64,000 bases of DNA. Source: Olsenella_K sp050953285 (GTDB lineage Bacteria > Actinomycetota > Coriobacteriia > Coriobacteriales > Atopobiaceae). This document shows, in pieces, positions 43,118 to 51,720 of this stretch. Location of the stretch: positions 992,001-1,056,000 of the forward strand of contig JBMNMK010000002.1 in assembly GCA_050953285.1 (NCBI GenBank). Direction: 5' to 3'. The notes beneath the pieces are model-generated. The model did not search any database and was not told the origin of the DNA. It worked only from the letters and a program-made list of their open reading frames with translations. Numbering within the stretch: position 1 is the stretch's first letter; each line of letters starts with the position of its first letter. The translations under genes were made by a program, and so were the position numbers.

Positions 43118-44863
43118 TTACAGAGCCAAGAGTCGGCACACATCATCCGTAATATCCGCAGGCGTGAAGTGGTATACGCTGTAGAACTCGTCTGTTGGCA
43201 CGCGGTCCAAGAACTCCTTCTTGCCGCCGTAGCACAAAACGCGCATGTGAGTAGCGCCAAAATAGCGCGCAACCTTCTCGCCAAAACCACCGCACAAAAT
43301 GCCCGGCTCCACCGTCACCACCAGCTCGTGGTCGGCGAGCAACCCGTCCAGCAGAGGCTCATCAAACGATGAATAGTTGAGCGCCTCAACCACCGTCGGT
43401 GTGATCTGTGCTTTCTGGGCGAGAAGATCGGCCACATGAAGGCCCAACTCCACCGTGGCGCCTATGGTCAGAAGGCATACCTTGCTCCCGCGCCTCACGC
43501 AATTCCAGGCGCTCGGGCGCTCGGGCATAAAGCCACCTGGCGCAAACGGGCCCACAATCTTTTCTGGCACACGGATCACGACCGGGCGCTCCGTCTGGTC
43601 AAGCGACCAGTCCAGCATGGAGAGATACTCGTCTTTGGTAGCAGGTGCCAGGCAGGTAAGCCCGGGGATGTTTCCCGTGGTAATGAGGTCAGTCGTGCCA
43701 GAATGCGTGGCGTCAATATCGTAGAAGCCAGCGCCAAACACCAAGATGGTGGCAGGACAGCGATTGAGTCCCAGCTCTTGAATCAGCTGGTCAAATGAGC
43801 GCTGCAAGAAGGTGGACATCACGTAGAAGATGGGCTTTGCTCCGCCGCGGGCACAGCCGGCCGCAAATGCCACGGCATGCTGTTCGGTGATGCCAGTATC
43901 CACAAATTGGGAGCCAAGGGACGCTCTAAACTCCGGCGTGAGCCCGACGCCGCCAGGCGTACCTGCGTTTATCACCACGATGCTCTTATCGCCCGCAATT
44001 TTTTCTCTCATAAATGCGCGCGTGATTTCACGGTAGTCAGTGGGATGGGGGGCACTGAGCGCAGCATCGCCCGGGTAGGAATGAGAAGCTTCCTGGTGGC
44101 TTTCTGCCCAGGGGCTCCCCTTGCCTTTCACGGTGTGAATATGCACCACAACGGGGTGGTCAATATCTTTGACCTCAGAAAACGCCTGGACAAGCTCCTC
44201 GACATCATTGCCGTGCTCCACGTAGCGATAGTCAAGCCCCAGATCCTTAAAGATGTTGTGCTGAGCAGTACCGCCCGTATGGCGAAGTTCTGCCAAGCCG
44301 GCATAGAGGCCTCCTGCGTTGGGCGCTATGGACATCTCGTTGTCATTAAAGACCACAATGAGGTTGGTGCCAATCTCCGCCGCATTGTCCAGACCCTCAA
44401 GCGCCTCTCCGCCCGAAAGAGCACCGTCTCCCAAAACGGCTATCACGTTGTGAGACTGCCCCAGCACATCACGCGCCTTGGCTAGTCCCAGCGCCAAGCT
44501 CACGCCCTGTGACGTATGGCCGCAGCGGAAAAGATCATACGGACTTTCTTGAGGGTTGGTAAAGCCCGAAACCTCACCGTAGTGTTGAGGATCCAGGTAG
44601 GACGATTTTCTGCCGGTGAGCATTTTGTGGGTATAGCACTGGTGGGACACATCGAAGACAATCTTATCTTTTGGCATATCAAAGACGTAGTGCAGAGCCA
44701 CGGTAGCCTCGACCATGGCCAGATTTGAACCAAGATGGCCGCCGGTCACACCCACCGAGGTCACAATGGCCTCTCTGCACTCTCTGCAGAGATCCCCCAA
44801 TGCGGTGAGCGGCAGCCGCGCTACATCTTGTGGTTGCTCTATATGCTCCAAGTATCCGCTCAT
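43118..44863 (-). CDS. dxs: 1-deoxy-D-xylulose-5-phosphate synthase
   Basis: Dxs condenses pyruvate and glyceraldehyde 3-phosphate with thiamine diphosphate, the first step of the MEP isoprenoid pathway. The 581-aa protein has TGGHLGSNLAMVEATVALHYVFD, the diphosphate/Mg motif GDGALSGGEALEGLDNA ending in FNDNEMSI, and the FVDTGITEQHAVAFAAG catalytic stretch. The ATG at 44863 is chosen because the conserved start MSGYLEHIEQPQDVARL follows; a longer frame to 45055 would add 64 unconserved residues. It is shorter than the 620-aa type, like the Dxs of many Lactobacillales. Confidence 0.88.
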   Translation of the reverse strand: MSGYLEHIEQPQDVARLPLTALGDLCRECREAIVTSVGVTGGHLGSNLAMVEATVALHYVFDMPKDKIVFDVSHQCYTHKMLTGRKSSYLDPQHYGEVSGFTNPQESPYDLFRCGHTSQGVSLALGLAKARDVLGQSHNVIAVLGDGALSGGEALEGLDNAAEIGTNLIVVFNDNEMSIAPNAGGLYAGLAELRHTGGTAQHNIFKDLGLDYRYVEHGNDVEELVQAFSEVKDIDHPVVVHIHTVKGKGSPWAESHQEASHSYPGDAALSAPHPTDYREITRAFMREKIAGDKSIVVINAGTPGGVGLTPEFRASLGSQFVDTGITEQHAVAFAAGCARGGAKPIFYVMSTFLQRSFDQLIQELGLNRCPATILVFGAGFYDIDATHSGTTDLITTGNIPGLTCLAPATKDEYLSMLDWSLDQTERPVVIRVPEKIVGPFAPGGFMPERPSAWNCVRRGSKVCLLTIGATVELGLHVADLLAQKAQITPTVVEALNYSSFDEPLLDGLLADHELVVTVEPGILCGGFGEKVARYFGATHMRVLCYGGKKEFLDRVPTDEFYSVYHFTPADITDDVCRLLAL

Positions 44864-45145
44864 AAATTGATATAACCCCCTACGCAAAACCTCACCTACG
44901 TTCAGCGCCTGGCCCATCTCCTCACGGCAGAGAGGAGCGCGCGACGACACGCAATAGCTAATCATAGGCCAGTATGACGGACGTTCAGCAAAATAATGGC
45001 TTAATGAATGGCTGTTTCGGCGGGCGCTTGGACTCCACAGCTCCACCATACCCACACTTCATGGTGCGATATGTGCATGTGCCAGCACCACCACCGATTT
45101 AGCCTCCGGGTTCTGCATACCCAACGCACAGCGCCACTACACTGA
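44864..45145. other. Gap between dxs and the decayed carboxypeptidase gene
   Basis: No gene is evident. Weak AG-rich stretches near 44880 (TAGGGGGTT on the minus strand) may be the distant ribosome site of dxs. No clear promoter, hairpin or repeat was found. Confidence 0.4.
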
Positions 45146-45807
45146 AAATATGCCAAAGCAGCACGGTACGTTGGGCTCTACAAGACTGGCATCTATCGCT
45201 TTGATTTCTTCAAGAACATCTATAGGAAAATTGATTTTCAACTGCACTCAGATGACCTCAGTCTCCCGGGTGATGCGCTCTCGTTTTCCATCTATGACAT
45301 AGATGACGAGAAATACCTGTATTACGAAGGTGAGAGTCAACTTCCCACAGTTGCAAGCTTGGCCAACTGCGCTGGAATACATCAATTATTTACCGATGAG
45401 CTAAATGCCTATCTTCTGGAGTCCGGATATGCCAAAACGCGACTGTTCAATGATCCCAGTGGTGCCTCTACGCAGGCAGATACCCATATGGATGATATCA
45501 ACCGCGTGGCCTTAAAGCTGCTGCACTATGATGTTGTGCGCACGTGTGTTGGTTCAAGCGCCTTTGCCATTGACACCCCGCAAGGGCGCTTTGAGTGGCA
45601 TAACACCAACGAACTCTTGGATGAGCACGGCCTGTAGTGCAGCCCCGGCGTAAAAGGCATCAAGACGGGAACTATGGTCTCGTCTTATAACATCATTGTG
45701 CTGTATGAGCAGGACGGCAAAGCTATCTCATAACCTGTTTGGCTGCTCTGTCAAACGACGGGCGCTACAAAGTCGTGCAATCTGGCATCAACCTCTATCT
45801 CAAGTGA
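45146..45807 (+). pseudogene. Decayed D-alanyl-D-alanine carboxypeptidase (peptidase S11)
   Basis: The plus-strand frame from 45146 reads a wrecked S11 peptidase. The N-terminal stretch (DALSFSIYDIDDEKYLYYEGE, then LPTVASLAN) matches the SxxK region, but the Lys is Asn. About 90 residues holding the SxN motif are missing, since FTDELNAYLLESGYAKTRLFNDPSG follows almost at once. A TAG at 45635 interrupts the frame just before PGVKGIKTGT, which keeps the third motif. A TAA at 45731 and a frameshift follow, after which SNDGRYKVVQSGINLYLK ends at a stop at 45805. No usable start or function remains. Confidence 0.85.
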
Positions 45808-45817
45808 TGCAGCGCGC

Positions 45818-46780
45818 TTAAACGCTCACGCGTTCTACCACCTCACCAGAAAAGTTCTTGCCGCGCGTCACCATATGTGCAGCTACGGACACGTCTCCCC
45901 CATCCAAAAGAGCACTTAGGGCAGCAGGAACTTTCAGCAGCGCCTGTTCATACAGGTCCCAGAACGAAGCCTCTGAAACTTCACCGGTGAAGGGATTTTT
46001 CCACGGCAGATGTTCCACATTGTCAAAGTCACTTTTGGCCTCTGGACGTACCCGGTGCGCCATGGCTCTATACATGGAAAACTCTTCGCGCGTAAAGGTG
46101 CGCTCCAGTGTACTTAACACATCCAGTTTGATACCAGGCGCATAGAAGAGATGCTGAATGAGCCTAAAGCGCTCGGTAGCGCGCGGGAAAGCCCACGCGG
46201 CGTCAGCCTCATCTGTGTGAGAGAGCTCTGAAACCAGTGGAGCATACAGATGCCCTATACGGATAAGAACACGAGGTGATGCTTTGAGCACCCGCTCATA
46301 GGGCCTGTACGTAAGGATGGTCTGATTGCGCTTGGCAAACAGCACCATCTCATCCAAGTCACGCTCTATCTCTGCATGAACCTTGCCTGCAGCGTTTTGA
46401 TCCAGGCCAGGCACACCTTGTTCCGCCAAGCCGTTTTGCCAGAAATACACAAAGGGGTGCATGGTGGAATCAAGCACATAGTGGCAGATAAACCCCGCAA
46501 CATACGCACGCGCAACACCCGTATCTCCGGCGCTATCTTCTGTAAGGGCACGCACAAGAGCTGTGAGCATCCCCGACGGATTCTCATGATGCATACGCTG
46601 ACCTACCTGCTTAAAAGGTGTCCCAAAGATGGGGTCAAGCGCCAGGTAGAAGAAAGGATCAGGGCCTTGATTGCCCAGCAAGAACGCATCTCTTTCAGGA
46701 GGTGTCATCATATCAGCAACCTCGAGCGCTGCACCAAAAGCATCCTGTCCAAAGAAATCATGCGTCAGAATTGCCGGCAT
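45818..46780 (-). CDS. Zinc-dependent phospholipase C-like protein
   Basis: A 320-aa protein of the zinc-dependent phospholipase C family (PF00882). Metal ligand patterns are visible: MPAILTHDFFGQDAFG, NQGPDPFFYL, MHHENPSGM and AGFICHYVLDSTMHPFVYFW. No signal peptide is seen, so it may be cytoplasmic. The substrate is unknown; many bacterial members are not toxins. The ATG at 46780 has AAGGGGG 6 nt upstream. It is divergent from the MFS gene on the plus strand. Confidence 0.82.
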   Translation of the reverse strand: MPAILTHDFFGQDAFGAALEVADMMTPPERDAFLLGNQGPDPFFYLALDPIFGTPFKQVGQRMHHENPSGMLTALVRALTEDSAGDTGVARAYVAGFICHYVLDSTMHPFVYFWQNGLAEQGVPGLDQNAAGKVHAEIERDLDEMVLFAKRNQTILTYRPYERVLKASPRVLIRIGHLYAPLVSELSHTDEADAAWAFPRATERFRLIQHLFYAPGIKLDVLSTLERTFTREEFSMYRAMAHRVRPEAKSDFDNVEHLPWKNPFTGEVSEASFWDLYEQALLKVPAALSALLDGGDVSVAAHMVTRGKNFSGEVVERVSV

Positions 46781-47021
46781 GTTTACCCCCTTATTCATAC
46801 ATATTTCTACCTGCAAGAATAGCGCACTTGTGTCAGAGTGGGTTCCAAGCTGACAAAGCAAACACGATGCAGGGTATTTCACCTATTACCTATTGAATAC
46901 TACCAATCCCTGAGAGATTACCGTACGCTTACACTGCGCTAAGAAAGCTCATGCACGAGTGTTAATAAGATGAGCGGTCAGAGATGTGGACCCGTAAGCC
47001 CCATGAGAGGAGCTTGTGTAT

Positions 47022-48263
47022 ATGAGTAGTCGTAGTCGCAGGTTCAACAAGACTGAGATCAGCTGGATCTTGTACGACGTAGGCAACAGCGCCCTCGTTC
47101 TTTTGGCAACGAGCGTTATCCCCATCTACTTCAATTCTTTGGCCGAAGGCTCGGTATTGGTCAATTGGAGCTATGCGGAGACCATAGCAGCGCTGCTCAT
47201 AGCCCTTCTCATGCCCATCTTGGGAAGCATTGCCGATATGCGCGGCATGAAGAAAAAGTTCATAGTGGGCACCGTTGCTACCGGTGCCATAGCCACCATT
47301 GCCATGGGCTTTCCCACAGCTCCCCTCGCATTTTTGGTGGTCTATATCATCTCTTCTGTTGCACTCAACACCTCCATGGTTTTCTATGATGCGCTCTTGG
47401 TAGACGCCACAGAAGACGAGCGAATGGATGAGGTCTCCAGCCAGGGCTATGCGTGGGGCTATGTTGGCTCGACCATCCCCTTCATCATCTGTTTGGCCAT
47501 CATATTGCTGAGACCTTTTGGCATAGGCCTTCAGCCGGCCATGCAGATCTCTTTTGTTATCACCGCTGCGTGGTGGTGCGCTTTCACCATTCCTCTGCTC
47601 AAGAATGTTGAGCAGACCCATTTCAAGCCGCGCGAGGACCATCCCGTTGCCCGTGCGCTCAAAGGTCTTTCCACCACAGCTAAAAACATTTGGGCAGATA
47701 AACAGCTGCGCTACTTTGTTATTGCGTACTTCTTCTACATTGATGGTGTGCATACCATCATCAGGCTTTCTACCAGCTATGGCACAGATTTGGGCATCGA
47801 CGGCACCCAGCTGGTCTTAGCGCTTCTGGTCACCCAATTCGTGGCCTTCCCTTCCGCCATTGCCTACGGCAAGCTGGGGAGCCGCGTGGGCACCAAAAAG
47901 ATGCTGTTGGTCGGTATTATCGGCTATACCTTTATCACCTTATACGCCGCGTTTTTCCTCAAAGAGGCGCCGCAGTTCTGGTTCCTTGCCATCATGGTCG
48001 GCCTGTTCCAAGGTGGTATCCAAGCGCTTTCTCGCTCCATGTTTGGAAAGCTTTGCCCCAAAAATCATGCCAATGAGTACTTTGGCTTCTTTGACATCTT
48101 TGGCAAGTACGCCGCCATCATGGGCACGTTCTTGGTTGGCACCATGACCCAGCTCACCGGATCTGGCTCTTTTGGCGTCTTCTCCATCGTAGTGCTCTTT
48201 GTTATTGGCTTCATCTCCATGTGGCGCGTGCCCGAGGAGACAGCACACAAAGACGCAGCCTAA
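47022..48263 (+). CDS. MFS transporter, UMF1 family
   Basis: A 413-aa permease with 12 predicted membrane segments. The N-terminus EISWILYDVGNSALVLLATSVIPIYF is typical of UMF1 (Atg22-like) MFS proteins, and the mid loop KQLRYFVIAYFFYIDGVHTIIRLSTSYGTDLGI and QALSRSMFGKLCP also fit. Substrate unknown; related proteins are thought to export amino acids or drugs. The ATG at 47022 has GAGAGGAG 8-9 nt upstream. It stands alone on the plus strand. Confidence 0.82.
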   Translation: MSSRSRRFNKTEISWILYDVGNSALVLLATSVIPIYFNSLAEGSVLVNWSYAETIAALLIALLMPILGSIADMRGMKKKFIVGTVATGAIATIAMGFPTAPLAFLVVYIISSVALNTSMVFYDALLVDATEDERMDEVSSQGYAWGYVGSTIPFIICLAIILLRPFGIGLQPAMQISFVITAAWWCAFTIPLLKNVEQTHFKPREDHPVARALKGLSTTAKNIWADKQLRYFVIAYFFYIDGVHTIIRLSTSYGTDLGIDGTQLVLALLVTQFVAFPSAIAYGKLGSRVGTKKMLLVGIIGYTFITLYAAFFLKEAPQFWFLAIMVGLFQGGIQALSRSMFGKLCPKNHANEYFGFFDIFGKYAAIMGTFLVGTMTQLTGSGSFGVFSIVVLFVIGFISMWRVPEETAHKDAA

Positions 48264-48311
48264 AACGCGCCCCATCACGCATAAGATCCCACAGGCGAGA
48301 AATACTACCAG

Positions 48312-48389
48312 TAGAAACGCAATTCAGAAGCTCGATGCAGAAACTCGATCCAGAATCCTCACCCAGGAGCCTAATCCAGAAGCTCGACG
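48312..48389. repeat. 13-bp tandem repeat, five to six copies, over the nadBC stop
   Basis: Consecutive 13-bp units begin CAGAA or CAGGA: CAGAAGCTCGATG (48325), CAGAAACTCGATC (48338), CAGAATCCTCACC (48351), CAGGAGCCTAATC (48364) and CAGAAGCTCGACG (48377). A sixth, weaker unit begins at 48312. The array overlaps the last codons and the stop of the NadB-NadC gene. Copy-number change would alter that C-terminus. Confidence 0.8.
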
Positions 48390-50440
48390 TGCTTCATCGT
48401 GATGTCCAAGATGCCACAGGAATGTGTGATAGCCCCTGACGAGATGATGTCCACATCCAGATCTGCAAGCTCGCTCACGTTGTCCTCGCTCACGTTGCCA
48501 GAGATCTCCGTGGTCACCCTATGGTCTATGTAGCGCAGAGCTTCTCGCATATCATCATGGCTCATGTTGTCCAGCATGATCACGTCTGCGCCGGCCTCAA
48601 GGGCTTCTCGCACCATGTTGATGTTTTCACATTCAACTTCAATTTTGCACATAAATGAAGCGCGCATACGTGCCGCTGCCACGGCAGGTTTCACGCCGCC
48701 CGCAGCTGCAATGTGGTTGTCCTTCAGCATGACAGCCTCGGAAAGATCCATGCGGTGGTTACCGCCTCCACCTATGCGCACGGCCATCTTGTCAAACAGG
48801 CGCATGCCAGGCGTGGTCTTGCGGGTATCTACCAGCCTGGCCTTAGAGCCTGCCTTCGCCAACACATCTACCATCCGACGCGTGTAGGTAGCCACGCCGC
48901 TCATGTGCTGGAGATAGTTCAAGGCGCAACGCTCGGCGGAGAGCAGCGTCCTCACGTCGCCTTCTACAGAAGCCAGAAACTGGCCCGTATGGACCCGGTC
49001 TCCGTCTTGGACCAACGGCGTGATCACCGTGGCGGGGTCAAGGATCTCAAACACGCGCGCAAACACTGCCATACCTGCAATGATGCCATCTTGCTTGGCA
49101 ATGACTTCCACGCGCGCATGCCGGCGATCAGAGATAACCGCATCGGTGGAAACATCGCCCGAGGGCATATCCTCGTGCAGCGAGTAGCGAATGTGCTCGT
49201 CGGTGGCAATGTTGAGCACGCTGGGGTCCATGCTCGGACGCATGCCTTTGGTGTGCTCCACGATGATCTTCTCGCCCGCGCGCTTTGCCCAGACCAAGCA
49301 CTCAAGCAAAGAATTGCTGGCCAGACGGTTTTTGCCGTGTACGCCCGTACAGGCGGTCTCGCCTACCGCATAGAGCCTGGGCATGGTGGTTTGCGCGTTG
49401 GTGTCCACATGAATGCCACCCATACAATAGTGCTGAGCTGGCACAACGGGGATCGGCTCGGTCAGGATGTCATAGCCCTGCGTCAGACAATATTCGTAGA
49501 TGTGCTGAAAGTGCGACTTGATGATCTGCGGCTTGATCTTCTCAAACGACAACCAGACGTGATCGGTACCTTCCCGCTTCATCTCATCGTAGATGCTCTG
49601 CGTCACCACGTCGCGCGGCTGGAGCTCGTCACAAAAGCGCTCCCCGCGTGAATTGAGCAAAAGCGCCCCTTCTCCACGCGCGCTCTCTGATATCAGAAAT
49701 GCGCGACCGCCTTTGGGCGAGTAAAGACTGGTGGGGTGAATCTGCACGTAGTCCATGTGCTCCAGCGCCACGTTATGCTTTGCAGCAACCCTACATCCGT
49801 CACCCGTGAGAATGGAGTAGTTGGTGGAGTGCGCAAAGGAGCCGCCAATACCGCCGGTGGCCAGGACGGTAAAGCGCGAGAAGATGTCGTAGCGCTCATC
49901 TTGCCTATCGTGGTCAAGCGCTGTCACGCCCTGGCAGATTTCCTTATCGCCCACACCCTGCTCTACCAGGATGTCTATCATTTCCGTATTCTCGTAGATA
50001 TCAACGTTTCGACAGGCGCGGACCTGCTGGAGCAAGGTCTCGGTGATCTCTCGGCCCGTGATATCCTCATGAAAGACAATGCGCGGTCGGGAATGTGCAC
50101 CTTCCCGGGTAAAGGCAAGATCTCCCGAGGGCGTACGATTGAAGCGGACGCCGTAGGAGATGAGATCATTGATGATAGTGCGAGAACTTCTGATCAAAAT
50201 ATCAACCGCTTCTGGGCGGTTTTCATAGTGACCCGCGCGCATGGTGTCCTCGTAGAACGAGTCATAGTCGTTCTTGTCGTGCAGCACAGAAATTCCGCCC
50301 TGCGCCAGCATGGAATCACACGTTTGGATATCCCCTTTGGCAAGCATGATGATACTGTAGTTGCGCGGCAGCTTTAAGGCGGTGTAGAGGCCTGCAGCAC
50401 CGCAGCCTACAATCACGACATCACATTGCAGCTTTTTCAT
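48371..50440 (-). CDS. nadBC: Fused L-aspartate oxidase / nicotinate-nucleotide pyrophosphorylase
   Basis: A 689-aa fusion of two NAD biosynthesis enzymes. Residues about 1-405 are NadB: FAD-binding CDVVIVGCGAAGLYTALKL, SMLAQGGI, FHEDITGREI, MDYVQIHPTSLY, QHYCMGGIHVD and NRLASNSLLECLVW. The C-terminal helical domain of normal NadB is missing. Residues about 406-689 are NadC: EDMPSGDVSTDAV, SAERCALNYLQHMSGVAT, RLVDTRKTTPGMR, HRMDLSEAVMLKDNHI. Together they turn aspartate into iminoaspartate and quinolinate into nicotinate mononucleotide, while NadA does the middle step. It follows nadA by 20 bp. The stop lies in a 13-bp tandem repeat. Confidence 0.93.
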   Translation of the reverse strand: MKKLQCDVVIVGCGAAGLYTALKLPRNYSIIMLAKGDIQTCDSMLAQGGISVLHDKNDYDSFYEDTMRAGHYENRPEAVDILIRSSRTIINDLISYGVRFNRTPSGDLAFTREGAHSRPRIVFHEDITGREITETLLQQVRACRNVDIYENTEMIDILVEQGVGDKEICQGVTALDHDRQDERYDIFSRFTVLATGGIGGSFAHSTNYSILTGDGCRVAAKHNVALEHMDYVQIHPTSLYSPKGGRAFLISESARGEGALLLNSRGERFCDELQPRDVVTQSIYDEMKREGTDHVWLSFEKIKPQIIKSHFQHIYEYCLTQGYDILTEPIPVVPAQHYCMGGIHVDTNAQTTMPRLYAVGETACTGVHGKNRLASNSLLECLVWAKRAGEKIIVEHTKGMRPSMDPSVLNIATDEHIRYSLHEDMPSGDVSTDAVISDRRHARVEVIAKQDGIIAGMAVFARVFEILDPATVITPLVQDGDRVHTGQFLASVEGDVRTLLSAERCALNYLQHMSGVATYTRRMVDVLAKAGSKARLVDTRKTTPGMRLFDKMAVRIGGGGNHRMDLSEAVMLKDNHIAAAGGVKPAVAAARMRASFMCKIEVECENINMVREALEAGADVIMLDNMSHDDMREALRYIDHRVTTEISGNVSEDNVSELADLDVDIISSGAITHSCGILDITMKHVELLD

Positions 50441-50460
50441 GAACGACCTTCTTTCAGCAC

Positions 50461-51396
50461 CTATGCGCGTGCCAGCTCCAGCATGCGCTCAAGTGCGGCG
50501 CGAGCGCCGACGGCATAGCGCGGATCAACCGCTACTTCTCCAGTCTCATCTCTCAAACACGCCAAGACCTTCTCGCCCGTGACTTTTGACATATTGCGGC
50601 AGATGGGCACGGTCTTGGGGAAATAGATATGCTTGTTGAGCTGTCCAGATGCTGCCAGCTGTTTTTCTATCTCATGGTGAACGCCAAAGACCGTCCCTAT
50701 GATGTAGTCTGTTTCTTTACCGCTGACCACACGCCGGATAATGCCTGATGTTGAGCCCACATAGTCCGCAGCATCCACAATCCATGCTGCGCATTCGGGA
50801 TGGACGCAGATGTAGGCCTCTGGATGGGCAGCCTTGAGCGCCTCAATCTCTTGAAGCTCGATGGCTTCATGAGAGACGCAAAAGCCATCGTTCAAGATGA
50901 TGCGCTTTGAGGGCAGCTGCTGGGAAATGTAGTGGCCAAGGTTCATATCCGGGATAAACAAAATGTGGTGCTGCGGCAGCTGTGACACAATCTTTACTGC
51001 ATTGGATGAGGTGACACACACATCTGACCACGATTTTGTTTGTATGGTTGAGTTCACGTAGCACACGATCGCCAAATCATCACCATAGCGCGCACGCGCA
51101 TTGTCCACCGTGCTCTTGAGCACCATATGCGCCATCGGGCAACCTGCGGTGGTGTCCGGCATGAGGACGCGCTTTTCTGGCGAGAGCAACTTGGCGCTTT
51201 GTGCCATGAACTCGACACCCGCAAATACCAGGATTGAGCAGCGGATATCTTGCGCCTTTTGCGCCAAATAGAACGAGTCACCTATAAAATCTGCAACATC
51301 TTGTGCATCGTCTTCCACATAGTAGTGAGCCAGAATGATGACATCCCGCTCACGCTTCAGACGAGAGATCTCTTCACGCTGAGAATTAGTAAGCAT
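50461..51396 (-). CDS. nadA: Quinolinate synthase
   Basis: NadA condenses iminoaspartate with dihydroxyacetone phosphate using a 4Fe-4S cluster. The 311-aa protein has VIILAHYYVEDDAQDVADFIGDS, VCYVNSTIQTKSWSDVCVTSSNA, HILFIPDMNLG and the Cys-containing HPECAAWIVDAADYVGSTSGI. The ATG at 51396 gives the usual N-terminal length. A GTG at 51432 would extend it by 12 residues without a ribosome site. Quinolinate is used by the NadC half of the next gene. Confidence 0.93.
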   Translation of the reverse strand: MLTNSQREEISRLKRERDVIILAHYYVEDDAQDVADFIGDSFYLAQKAQDIRCSILVFAGVEFMAQSAKLLSPEKRVLMPDTTAGCPMAHMVLKSTVDNARARYGDDLAIVCYVNSTIQTKSWSDVCVTSSNAVKIVSQLPQHHILFIPDMNLGHYISQQLPSKRIILNDGFCVSHEAIELQEIEALKAAHPEAYICVHPECAAWIVDAADYVGSTSGIIRRVVSGKETDYIIGTVFGVHHEIEKQLAASGQLNKHIYFPKTVPICRNMSKVTGEKVLACLRDETGEVAVDPRYAVGARAALERMLELARA

Positions 51397-51432
51397 CTGT
51401 CGCTCGATTACTTCCGCATGATCCTTGGACAC

Positions 51433-51720
51433 TTAGCATAGCATGCGTCAGAAAACCGTACGACCTGCCCCATTCACGTCCTATATTGGACATTTGGGCG
51501 AAATCTGACCTGTATTCAATTACCGTCAGCCTACACATCAAGACGATAAAGTTACGGTAAACGGCTATCAAAACCAACAATATAGGTGGCAAAGCATCTC
51601 TTGATAGCGTAAGAGCTGGCATCCAAGACACCAGCTCTTAACGTGTGCTCCAAGGACACGCTACCTATAGAGCACACACATCAAGTACAGACACATATCA
51701 CGCGTGTCTGGATATTGCGG
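51433..51720. promoter_or_regulatory. nadA control region with palindromes
   Basis: The region holds a 14-bp near-palindrome GTCCTATATTGGAC (51478-51491; 12 of 14 bases pair) about 82-95 bp upstream of the nadA ATG at 51396. It is a candidate operator for the NAD operon. It also holds two hairpins on the allD side, at 51610-51640 and 51645-51676. Confidence 0.4.
51610..51676 (-). terminator. Two hairpins downstream of allD
   Basis: TAAGAGCTGG/CCAGCTCTTA is a perfect 10-bp inverted repeat (51610-51619 and 51631-51640). A second one, GTGCTC/GAGCAC, lies next to it. Neither has a strong T-run on the minus strand, so they may stabilise or only weakly end the all transcript. Confidence 0.45.

Noticed and set aside
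46962..47753. 263-aa minus-strand frame opposite the MFS gene
   Set aside because: It is antisense to the well-supported UMF1 transporter, has no recognisable domain and no ribosome site of note.
48713..49651. 312-aa plus-strand frame opposite nadBC
   Set aside because: It is antisense to the NadB-NadC fusion, with no plausible product.
51433..51720. tRNA or riboswitch in the nadA leader
   Set aside because: No cloverleaf, CCA end or known aptamer pattern could be seen; only hairpins and a palindrome.
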